Source: an uncultured Bacteroides sp.
GTDB taxonomy: Bacteria; Bacteroidota; Bacteroidia; Bacteroidales; Bacteroidaceae
Reading direction: 5' to 3'
Assembly (NCBI RefSeq): GCF_963677715.1
Contig: NZ_OY782495.1
Coordinates: 2,222,001-2,286,000, forward strand
Length of the DNA stretch: 64,000 nucleotides
In this document: piece by piece, positions 35,123 through 43,852 of the stretch
Position numbering within the stretch: the stretch's first letter is position 1
Layout: every line of letters starts with the position of its first letter
Notes under the pieces: model-generated
Told to the model about the DNA's origin: nothing
Seen by the model: only the letters and a program-made list of their open reading frames with translations
The model's database searches: none
Translations under genes and position numbers: made by a program

Positions 35123-37093
35123 ATGAAAATAAAAAATAAATGGATAATGACCGTTGTTGCCGGAATGACCTTGAGCGCATTTATTTCTTGCGTAGATGAA
35201 GTCAAGTTTGGTAATGCCTTTTTGGACAAGGCTCCCGGTGGATCTGTGACTATTGACACAGTTTTCAACAATGCGGAATATACCCGTCAATATCTGACTA
35301 GTTTGTATTCTTACCAATATTACGGATTACCTTATTATAATGGTTCGGGTGATTTTCCTGAAGTAAATAATCCGTATGTAGGCAAATGTGAAGTACTATC
35401 CGACTGTTGGCAGACTAGCTGGTCCGGTTGTGCCATGTATAGCCAATATTATAATGGCTCTCATACTTCAGGTTATGGAGTGCGTTCCGACAAATGGCAC
35501 TATACGACAAACAGAGTATGGCAAGCCGTTCGTGCCGGATGGCTGTTGGTCGAGAATATAGATGGGGTTCCCGGATTAACTGACACGGAAAAGGCGACGA
35601 TGAAAGCGGAAGCCAAATGCATCATAGCAGCTCGTTATTTCGATACGTTTCGTCATTATGGTGGTATTCCTATTATAAAGGCTTCTTTTAGTGGAACGGA
35701 TGCCTCCTATGATATGCCTCGTGGTAGTGTGGAAGAAACTGTGAACTTTATGGTAGGGTTGTTAGATGAAGCTGCTTCCAATCTTCCTTGGAATTTTGAT
35801 GCGAGTGAAGCATCCAACGAAGAAGGGCACTGGACAAAAGCGGCTGCCATGGCTCTGAAGTGTCGTATATTGTTGTTTGCTGCTTCCCCTTTATTTAATG
35901 CAGCAGAGCCTTACCATCCGGACGGGGCGAATATTCCGGCTGTTTGGTACGGTGGTTATAAACCTGAACTCTGGGAACAGTGCAAAAATGCTTGTACGGA
36001 TTTCTTCCAAGAATTGACGAAAAATGGGCATTATCAATTAGTGCAAGCCACTGGCACACGTCCGGAAGATTATCGCTTAGCTTATCGCAAGGGATATGCT
36101 ACAATGGGAAGTTCTGAAATTTTATTGAGTACCCGTGTGATCACGACGGATGCATTTAAATCTAGCTATTATATATGGCACAACTGGGGAGACCCTCTTA
36201 TGAGTGTACAAAGATTGTGTTATTGCCCGACACAAGAATATGTAGAGATGTTCCCGTGGGCAGACGGTAAACCTTTCGATTGGGAAAAGGCCAAAAGCGA
36301 AGGCAAATTAGATCAAATGTTTTTAACAGGGACTGTGGGTAAAGGTAATATAGCACTGACACGTGATCCTCGTCTTTATGAGGAAGCCATTGTGAATGGG
36401 CAACAGAAGACATTGGATTGGACCTCCGGCAATATGAGCGGGCAAAGTTTTGAACTTTGGGTAGGTGGCACGGATGCTCAACTTACACCCGAGACACAAT
36501 CTGGTGCTTATGGAACAGGTTATGCACCTATCAAGTTTCTGATGGGAGATGATATGCTTCGTCAATATACCGAATGGCCTTATTTGCGCCTCTCCGAGAT
36601 TTATTTAACGTATGCGGAAGCATTGTTGCAAACCGGTGATTTGCCAAATGCTATTAAGCAAGTGAATGTGGTTCGTTCCCGTGTAGGCTTGGGGGGACTT
36701 GTCGAATGTAATCCGGACAAAAACTTAACGACGGATAAAGAAGCGTTGCTCCAAGAAATCCTTCGTGAACGCACCTGCGAACTGGGCATGGAAGATTGTC
36801 GTTTCTTTGACATGATTCGTTATAAAATGAAAGATCGTTTTGAAAAACAATTGCACGGACTTCGCATCTATCGTCTTGATACGGCGGGTAACCGAATAAA
36901 GACGGCTTGGTATAATGGTGATAGGACAAGTGGTGCAGAAATGCCGACACATTTCGATTACGAAATATTTGAAATTTCCGGTCCCACACGTTATTGGTGG
37001 ACAAACGGATTTGATCCTAAATGGTACTTGTCTCCATTCCCTTTGACGGAAGTTAATAAAGGATATGGGCTTGTTCAGAATCCGGGATGGTAA
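35123..37093 (+). CDS. SusD-like surface glycan-binding lipoprotein, pair 2
   Basis: The 656-residue SusD/RagB protein has a lipoprotein signal (LSAFISCVDEV, Cys about 22), the N-terminal TPR-like region with AKCIIAARYFDTFRHYGGIP (about 172-191), and the C-terminal motif LREILRERTCELGMEDCRFFDMIRYK spread near 545-572. It follows pair-2 SusC by 20 bp and precedes pair-3 SusC by 42 bp without a terminator, so pairs 2 and 3 are probably one transcript. Confidence 0.95.
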   Translation: MKIKNKWIMTVVAGMTLSAFISCVDEVKFGNAFLDKAPGGSVTIDTVFNNAEYTRQYLTSLYSYQYYGLPYYNGSGDFPEVNNPYVGKCEVLSDCWQTSWSGCAMYSQYYNGSHTSGYGVRSDKWHYTTNRVWQAVRAGWLLVENIDGVPGLTDTEKATMKAEAKCIIAARYFDTFRHYGGIPIIKASFSGTDASYDMPRGSVEETVNFMVGLLDEAASNLPWNFDASEASNEEGHWTKAAAMALKCRILLFAASPLFNAAEPYHPDGANIPAVWYGGYKPELWEQCKNACTDFFQELTKNGHYQLVQATGTRPEDYRLAYRKGYATMGSSEILLSTRVITTDAFKSSYYIWHNWGDPLMSVQRLCYCPTQEYVEMFPWADGKPFDWEKAKSEGKLDQMFLTGTVGKGNIALTRDPRLYEEAIVNGQQKTLDWTSGNMSGQSFELWVGGTDAQLTPETQSGAYGTGYAPIKFLMGDDMLRQYTEWPYLRLSEIYLTYAEALLQTGDLPNAIKQVNVVRSRVGLGGLVECNPDKNLTTDKEALLQEILRERTCELGMEDCRFFDMIRYKMKDRFEKQLHGLRIYRLDTAGNRIKTAWYNGDRTSGAEMPTHFDYEIFEISGPTRYWWTNGFDPKWYLSPFPLTEVNKGYGLVQNPGW

Positions 37094-37135
37094 TATTAAA
37101 ATAAATACTCAAGTCAATTTGCAAATTGAATAATT

Positions 37136-39985
37136 ATGAAGAAAAATAAAATACTCATTCCGGCACTCCTTGCTTGCCTCAGCTTGCAAGGTCTTGCACA
37201 GGAAACCAACGATAGTATTATGGGTAAGCCAAAAAGGCTTGCAGATCAAGCTGTCCATATTGGTTATAACACCACGCAACGTTTGGAAGAATCGACCGCC
37301 TCTATTTCGACTGTCTATAGCGAGGACTTTAACAAAAGCGGTGCGAAAAATGTAACTAATTCGCTCTTTGGTTACGGCTTGGGATTGACTACATTAGAAG
37401 GTTCGGGTACTTATACGACACAAGAATCTACATTTTACGTACGCGGATTGCAAAGTTTGTCAAATAGCACTCCACTGATATTGGTGGATGGAATAGAACG
37501 TGATCTGAACTATGTAACCCCTGAAGAAGTAGAGTCTGTGACTATATTGAAGGATGCTGCAGCTGTAGCACTCTATGGATATAAAGGTATCAACGGAGTT
37601 ATTAACGTGGTCACAAAAAGAGGTAAGTATAACGCTAGAGAGGTGAAAATTTCATATGATCATACTGTTAACTGGCAAGTACGTCGTCCTAAATTTGTGG
37701 ATGCCTATACGTATGGTAATGCCATGAACGAAGCGTTAACGAACGATGGGAAAGCGGCTCGTTATTCTACTGATGAATTAAGTGCTTTTCGTTCGGAGAC
37801 ATACCCTTATCTTTACCCGAATGTGGATTGGACCAAAGAAACATTTAAAGATACGGGGGCATCAAATATCTATAACGTTAGTTTTCGTGGAGGTGGTGCA
37901 AAGTTCCGTTATTATGCTATGGCTAATTTAACGAATAACAGTGGATTTATTGCCAACCCAAACATGAGTGCCGGATATTCTACTCAAGATATGTATTCCA
38001 AAGGCAATTTGAGAACGAATCTGGATATTGACTTGACTCCTAAAACCAAATTGAAATTCAATCTATTGGGAACGTTAAGCGAGTCGAGAGCTCCCGGTGC
38101 AAATACCACGGATCATGTTGGTGCTAATTTGTGGGACATGATATATACTCTTCCAGCTGCCGCTTTTCCTGCTAAACTAGAAAACGGTACATGGGGCGGT
38201 AATGCCATTTGGGCAGGAACTAGTAATCCGGCAGCTATATCGCAGGCGGCTTCATATTCTAAAGCTCACAATTATTCGCTTTTCGCTGATATGACTTTGT
38301 CACAGGATTTGTCTTCTATCTTACCCGGATTAGGCGCTAACGTACTTCTGTCTTACGACGATATCGCTAATTATTGGGAAGATCATTCTAAGACATTTAT
38401 ATATGGAAGCGACGCTGTTACCGGGTGGTCGAATGGTGAACCTACTACGATTCAGCATTATAGTGGTGGTGCGGATAGCGAAATGGGAACAAGCGCCAAT
38501 ATAGTCGGATGGAACAGAGTATTTAACTTTGCAGGAAGTCTGGATTATAATCGAGCATTTGGTCTTCACACCGTATATTCTCAATTAAAATGGGATTACG
38601 AATATCGGAATACTAAGGGACTTAATCACACATGGTATCGCCAGAATGCATCTCTTTATACCCACTACGGGTATAATGGTCGCTACTTTACCGATCTGAC
38701 TCTTGTGGCTTCGGAATCCAACAAGCTTGCTCCAGGACATAAATGGGCTTTTTCTCCGACGATTTCCGCTGCTTGGATATTATCAAAAGAAAATTTTATA
38801 AAAGACCTTTCTTTTGTTAATTTTTTAAAGTTGAGAGCTTCTTTTGGAATAATCAACACAGACAGGCTTCCAATAAGTGATGATACGGACCAAGAAGGTT
38901 ATTGGGAGCAAGTTTATACGACTGGAGCCTATTATCCTTTTGATACCGGTTATTCTGTAGGCACAAGCAGCTGGACATTGGGACGTTTGGCTTCATTAAA
39001 CTCTACGCACGAGAAAGCATATAAATATAATATAGGTTTGGATGCGACCTTATTTCAGGGATTGAACTTAACAATAGATGGTTATTATCAACGAAGAAGT
39101 GATATTTGGGTTTCTTCAGGCGGTCAATATTCTACGGTGTTGGGCTTTACGGCTCCGTTTGAGAACGGTGGCATTGTGGATAGTTGGGGATTTGAATTGG
39201 GAGCGGATTACACAAAGAGTTTAAGCGGTATAACGTTTAATATAGGTGCGAACTTTTCTTTAGCCAAGAACAAGATTATAGACATGATGGAAGAACCCCG
39301 CATGTATTCAAATTTGAAGCAGACTGGTGACCCTTTAAATCAAGTTTATGGATTGCAAGCTATTGGATTTTTCAAAGACCAGACAGATATTGATGCCAGC
39401 CCAGCTCAACAGTTTGGGGAGGTGAAACCGGGTGATATCAAGTATAAGGATGTTAATGGCGATAATAAGATTGACGAAAACGATAAATGTAATTTGGGAT
39501 ATAGTACAGTGGCTCCTGAAATCTATTACTCGTTCCACTTAGGTGCTGAATGGAAGGGATTAGGCTTCGACGCGATGTTTCAAGGAACAGGCAATTACTC
39601 TGCTATCTTGAATACGAAGAGTGTCTATTGGCCTCTGGTAAATAATACGACCATTTCTCAATATTATTATGATAATCGTTGGACGGAAGAAAACCAAAAT
39701 GTTAAGTATCCTCGTCTGACTTCTCAGACCAATGATAACAATTTTCAAAACAATACGGTTTGGTTGGAAGATCGTTCATTCTTGAAGTTGCGTTCGGTAG
39801 AGCTCTATTATAAATTGCCACAATCATTGATGAAGAAGACGAATATCATGAATGGTGCGAAGTTCTACTTAAGAGGCGTTGATTTGCTCTGTTTTGATCA
39901 CATCAAGATTGCCGATCCGGAATCCTATGGAGCAACAAATCCGTTAACACGGAGTATAGTGGCTGGATTAGCAGTAGAGTTTTAA
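37136..39985 (+). CDS. SusC-like TonB-dependent transporter, pair 3, lacking the N-terminal regulatory-like domain
   Basis: The 949-residue protein starts with a signal peptide (MKKNKILIPALLACLSLQGLAQ) and goes almost directly to the plug: VHIGYNTTQRLEESTASIS (about 41-59) replaces the usual TonB-box region, and YGYKGINGVINVVTKRG (about 146-162) ends the plug. The carboxypeptidase-regulatory-like domain present in pairs 1 and 2 is absent, which explains its about 100-residue shorter length. The barrel is otherwise complete and ends RSIVAGLAVEF. A SusD partner follows after 28 bp. Confidence 0.93.
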   Translation: MKKNKILIPALLACLSLQGLAQETNDSIMGKPKRLADQAVHIGYNTTQRLEESTASISTVYSEDFNKSGAKNVTNSLFGYGLGLTTLEGSGTYTTQESTFYVRGLQSLSNSTPLILVDGIERDLNYVTPEEVESVTILKDAAAVALYGYKGINGVINVVTKRGKYNAREVKISYDHTVNWQVRRPKFVDAYTYGNAMNEALTNDGKAARYSTDELSAFRSETYPYLYPNVDWTKETFKDTGASNIYNVSFRGGGAKFRYYAMANLTNNSGFIANPNMSAGYSTQDMYSKGNLRTNLDIDLTPKTKLKFNLLGTLSESRAPGANTTDHVGANLWDMIYTLPAAAFPAKLENGTWGGNAIWAGTSNPAAISQAASYSKAHNYSLFADMTLSQDLSSILPGLGANVLLSYDDIANYWEDHSKTFIYGSDAVTGWSNGEPTTIQHYSGGADSEMGTSANIVGWNRVFNFAGSLDYNRAFGLHTVYSQLKWDYEYRNTKGLNHTWYRQNASLYTHYGYNGRYFTDLTLVASESNKLAPGHKWAFSPTISAAWILSKENFIKDLSFVNFLKLRASFGIINTDRLPISDDTDQEGYWEQVYTTGAYYPFDTGYSVGTSSWTLGRLASLNSTHEKAYKYNIGLDATLFQGLNLTIDGYYQRRSDIWVSSGGQYSTVLGFTAPFENGGIVDSWGFELGADYTKSLSGITFNIGANFSLAKNKIIDMMEEPRMYSNLKQTGDPLNQVYGLQAIGFFKDQTDIDASPAQQFGEVKPGDIKYKDVNGDNKIDENDKCNLGYSTVAPEIYYSFHLGAEWKGLGFDAMFQGTGNYSAILNTKSVYWPLVNNTTISQYYYDNRWTEENQNVKYPRLTSQTNDNNFQNNTVWLEDRSFLKLRSVELYYKLPQSLMKKTNIMNGAKFYLRGVDLLCFDHIKIADPESYGATNPLTRSIVAGLAVEF

Positions 39986-40013
39986 TTCGTTGAACAAATT
40001 AATTTGAACGATT

Positions 40014-41720
40014 ATGAAATTAAAAACAATAGTGAGCAGTATCGTTTGTACAGTAGTCCTAGCTTCTTGTGGCGACATGGATTATCACGAATATACTAAT
40101 TACGGGAAAGATTATATGGAACTTTCCTATGACAACGTTAGTGGTTTAATAACGAATATTTACACTAAACTGGATTATGACTTCGGTCAGAATTATTCGG
40201 GGGGTATGTTGGCTTCAGCATGCGATGAAGCAGAATATGCTTATACATCAAACGCAATTTGCGATTTCTACAATGGGTCATGGAGTCCGGCGAATGCCAA
40301 AGAAAACACGTGGACAAGTAGTTATGCCGCTATCCAATTGTGCAATTATTATTTAGACGAATTTCAGGGGCTTACGTTCCCTGAGTTGGCATTGAACCAG
40401 GATTATGATGCTAAAATGAATAGTTACAATAATTATGCGTATGAAGCACGTTTTTTGAGGGCTTATTTCTACTTTAATCTGGTACGTCAATACGGTGATG
40501 TCCCTCTTGTAGAGCATGCACCTACCACGAGTGAAGTGAATAACTTAACACGTACTTCGTCGAAAGATGTATTTGCCTTTATTGAAACAGAATGTGATGA
40601 TATTACTGACAAAATCATTGCAGATTATACCAAGCTGGGGTCTCTGGCATTGAGCACACCCGAAACCGGACGTGCTAACAGATTGGCAGTTATTGCACTC
40701 AAAGCTCGTACAACATTGTATGAGGCAAGCCCATTATTCAATACGGAGAATTCTTCGGAACTCTGGCATAAAGCTGCTTTAGCAAACAAAGCAGTGTTAG
40801 ATTCTTGTGCTAAATACGGAAAGGTACTTGGCAAGTATTCTGAATTGTGGGGGGAGAATAACTGGTCAAGCAATGAAATGATTTTTATGCGCCGTATGTA
40901 TCCTGACGCAACAAATACACTGGAAGGTTATAATTTCCCTATTGGCGTAGAGGGTGGAAATTCAGGTAATTGCCCGACACAAACACTGGTGGACGCTTAT
41001 GAAATGAAAGTAACAGGTAAGTTGTGGAACGAGGAAGGAAGTGGCTACGATGCTACTAATCCTTATGGAGGTCGCGATCCACGTTTCGGATTAACTATCG
41101 CTAAAAATGGCGATACACAATGGCCAACCTATAACACGCTTTCACTCCAGACGTATTATGGAGGTGCCAATGGAGAACCTATATCAGGTGCCACTCCTAC
41201 CAGTTACTATCTGAAGAAGTATTGCGATGCATCTGTCAATCTGACTGCAGCGAAAGAGAATACGAAACGTCATACGTGGATTACGTATCGTTTGGGTGAA
41301 TTCTATTTGAATTATGCTGAGGCTGTCTTTAAGTATTTGGGTTCTGCGGACGCTACTTCAAATGAATTTCCTATGTCGGCTCGTGAAGCTGTGAATATGA
41401 TTCGTAATCGTTCGGATGTACAGATGCCGAAGTTAATAACTGGGTTATCTAATGATGAATTCTGGAAAAAGTACGAAAACGAGCGAATGGTGGAGTTAGC
41501 ATTTGAAGGCCATCGTTTTTGGGATGTGAGGAGATGGAAAGAAGGGGATAAGCTTAAGAGTATCACCGAAATGAATATTACTAAAAATGGCGACGGCACT
41601 TTCACGTACATACGTAAAGTGGTTAATCGTTCTTGGGATGATAAAATGTATCTTTTTCCTATTCCTCAGTCAGAAAGAATGAAAAATCCTAATTTATCGC
41701 AGAATACAGGATGGGAATAA
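40014..41720 (+). CDS. SusD-like surface glycan-binding lipoprotein, pair 3
   Basis: The 568-residue SusD/RagB protein has a lipoprotein signal (VVLASCGDMDYHEY, Cys about 19), YEARFLRAYFYFNLVRQYGDVPL (in parts, about 141-163), and the C-terminal ENERMVELAFEGHRFWDVRRWK pattern near 485-506. A strong hairpin follows 20 bp after its stop. Confidence 0.95.
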   Translation: MKLKTIVSSIVCTVVLASCGDMDYHEYTNYGKDYMELSYDNVSGLITNIYTKLDYDFGQNYSGGMLASACDEAEYAYTSNAICDFYNGSWSPANAKENTWTSSYAAIQLCNYYLDEFQGLTFPELALNQDYDAKMNSYNNYAYEARFLRAYFYFNLVRQYGDVPLVEHAPTTSEVNNLTRTSSKDVFAFIETECDDITDKIIADYTKLGSLALSTPETGRANRLAVIALKARTTLYEASPLFNTENSSELWHKAALANKAVLDSCAKYGKVLGKYSELWGENNWSSNEMIFMRRMYPDATNTLEGYNFPIGVEGGNSGNCPTQTLVDAYEMKVTGKLWNEEGSGYDATNPYGGRDPRFGLTIAKNGDTQWPTYNTLSLQTYYGGANGEPISGATPTSYYLKKYCDASVNLTAAKENTKRHTWITYRLGEFYLNYAEAVFKYLGSADATSNEFPMSAREAVNMIRNRSDVQMPKLITGLSNDEFWKKYENERMVELAFEGHRFWDVRRWKEGDKLKSITEMNITKNGDGTFTYIRKVVNRSWDDKMYLFPIPQSERMKNPNLSQNTGWE

Positions 41721-41739
41721 ATTAAAATTTCTAAAGATC

Positions 41740-41779
41740 AAAAAGGAGTTAGAATAAATCTGTTCTAACTCCTTTTAAA
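41740..41779 (+). terminator. Terminator or processing hairpin between SusD pair 3 and PL11
   Basis: AAAAGGAGTTAGAA (41741-41754) pairs with TTCTAACTCCTTTT (41763-41776), a perfect 14-bp stem. It ends 14 bp before the PL11 ATG, leaving no room for a separate promoter. Confidence 0.8.
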
Positions 41780-41790
41780 TCATTATCAGC

Positions 41791-43638
41791 ATGAAACATA
41801 TAATTATAATAATTTTATTCTTCTTCTACTGTACTGCTATCGTTTTTTCTCAACCTTTTAGAGGCGAAAAACTTTCAAGAGGTTTTATTGGCATTCCTAT
41901 AGAGAATGCTATGTATTTTAGTTGGAGAATATCTGTTGATGATTCCCCAATGCTGTATTTTGATATTTATCGGAGTGTTAATAACGGGCCAGAAATAAAG
42001 TTGAATGACAGACCTATTATTCAAACGTCTGATTTTGTAGATAAAACTGTTGATTTCAATGCCGATAATCGCTGGACGTTGAAAATGGGCGATCGCATTG
42101 TGGGACTATGGAAACGTAAGAAAGAAGAGGCTAAACTTTCTTATTTACGTATTCCTATTCAAAAGCCGGATGGTGGAAACATCGCCGGAGAACAGTTTGT
42201 TTATACAGCCAACGATTGCAGTGTAGGTGATTTGGATGGGGATGGCAATTACGAGATTATATTGAAATGGACACCATCAAACTCTAAACGTCCTCCTCAA
42301 ACTGGATTTACGGGTAATACATATCTTGATGCTTATAAATTAAATGGGAGAAGGTTATGGCGTATCAATCTTGGCCCAAACATTCGTTCGGGAGCTGCTA
42401 CAACAAACTTTCTTGTTTTTGATTTTGATGGAGACGGACGTGCCGAACTTTGTTGCAAGACAGGAGATGGCACAGTGGATGGCACGGGACATGTGATTGG
42501 TGACGACAAAGCAGATTGGAGAACATGGGATAAGAAAAAGCCTACTTATGGCAAAATAGTAAACGGACCTGAATATTTGAGTGTTTTTGAAGGGACTACC
42601 GGTAAAGTTCTGGATACGAAAGAATATATTCCAACCCGTTATCCATTGGGCGGCTGGGGCGGCATTGGGGGAAATTGTGGAAATGACAGTACAGGAGGAC
42701 GTTCGGATCGATTTACTGCCGGAGTAGCATTTTTAGATGGGAAAACGCCTTCTCCTGTTCTGGTACGTGGATGGTATGGACGTACAGTGGTAGCTGCGTG
42801 GACTTTTACAAAAGGAAAATTGAAGAATATTTGGACATTTGATAGTGCCAATCCCGGACTGGAAAGCTATTCAGGTATGGGAAACCATAGTCTTACTGTT
42901 GCCGACTTTGACGGTGATGGCTGTGATGAAATCTGCGTAGGAGCAATGACAGTGGATAACAATGGGAAAGGACTTTATACAACAGGACTACGACATGGCG
43001 ATGCATTACATGCGAGCAATTTAATTCCCTCACGCCCTGGGTTGGAGGTTTTTGGAGTACACGAAAACGAAGGAAACAATCCGATTGTTCTACATACACC
43101 TGCTGTTGCCATGTTTGACGGGGCTACCGGCGAGATCATTTGGAAAGATGAATTAGGACAAGATGCCGGCAGAGGTGTCGCAGCTGATATTGATCCGCGC
43201 TATGAAGGAGCAGAATGTTGGAATGGAGCCGGTGGATTACGTCGCGGTGATACGGGAAAGTTTATTAGCAACAGAAAACCGAGTTCTTGCAATTTCACCA
43301 TTTACTGGGATGCAGACTCACTTGTCGAATTGTTAGATAATGTTTCGATAAGTAAATGGAACTGGAAAACGGAAAAAACAGATTTGTTATTAAAAGCAGA
43401 AGGAGTTGTTTCAAATAATGGAACAAAAGCCAATCCTTGTTTATCGGGAGATATACTGGGAGACTGGAGAGAGGAGGTTATATGGCCTTCAGCAGATCAA
43501 ACAGAATTACGTATTTATACAACAACCATACCGGCAATAGATCGGAGACCCACCTTAATGAATGATAGACAATACAGATTGGCCATTGCTTGGCAAAATG
43601 TAGGATATAACCAACCTCCACATTCCAGCACACACTAA
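41791..43638 (+). CDS. Rhamnogalacturonan lyase, PL11 family
   Basis: PL11 enzymes cleave the RG-I backbone between rhamnose and galacturonate by beta-elimination, using calcium. The 615-residue protein has a signal peptide (MKHIIIIILFFFYCTAIVFS), an N-terminal beta domain with GEKLSRGFIGIPIENAMYFSW split near 27-47, and an eight-bladed propeller rich in calcium-binding loops: VGDLDGDGNYEIIL, DFDGDGRAELCCKTGDGT and ADFDGDGCDEICVGA. Length and layout agree with PL11. It has no own promoter in the 70-bp gap after SusD, so it depends on readthrough of the hairpin or on processing. Its products feed GH105. Confidence 0.93.
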   Translation: MKHIIIIILFFFYCTAIVFSQPFRGEKLSRGFIGIPIENAMYFSWRISVDDSPMLYFDIYRSVNNGPEIKLNDRPIIQTSDFVDKTVDFNADNRWTLKMGDRIVGLWKRKKEEAKLSYLRIPIQKPDGGNIAGEQFVYTANDCSVGDLDGDGNYEIILKWTPSNSKRPPQTGFTGNTYLDAYKLNGRRLWRINLGPNIRSGAATTNFLVFDFDGDGRAELCCKTGDGTVDGTGHVIGDDKADWRTWDKKKPTYGKIVNGPEYLSVFEGTTGKVLDTKEYIPTRYPLGGWGGIGGNCGNDSTGGRSDRFTAGVAFLDGKTPSPVLVRGWYGRTVVAAWTFTKGKLKNIWTFDSANPGLESYSGMGNHSLTVADFDGDGCDEICVGAMTVDNNGKGLYTTGLRHGDALHASNLIPSRPGLEVFGVHENEGNNPIVLHTPAVAMFDGATGEIIWKDELGQDAGRGVAADIDPRYEGAECWNGAGGLRRGDTGKFISNRKPSSCNFTIYWDADSLVELLDNVSISKWNWKTEKTDLLLKAEGVVSNNGTKANPCLSGDILGDWREEVIWPSADQTELRIYTTTIPAIDRRPTLMNDRQYRLAIAWQNVGYNQPPHSSTH

Positions 43639-43834
43639 AATAAAATTATTACAATATAATATTAAAGAGATATAAGGGTGATTATAGCCTTGATTTTTTA
43701 TTCGTAAATAGATTCTTTCTATCGATATGGAAGAAGAATTGATTAAGATAAGGCTATGAAGATTAAAAAATGCATAAATGAACAAAAATCGATGTGATTG
43801 TATCTTATTCTATAGCTAAGCTATATCGTAATTT

Positions 43835-43842
43835 TATATTTG
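43835..43842 (+). promoter_or_regulatory. -7 promoter box of the GH2 gene
   Basis: TATATTTG matches TAnnTTTG, 10 bp before the ATG at 43853 and 22 bp before a second in-frame ATG at 43865. The 214-bp gap upstream holds no gene; it contains an 8-bp inverted repeat (ATAGCCTT / AAGGCTAT). Confidence 0.6.
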
Positions 43843-43852
43843 CAGTAATTTA

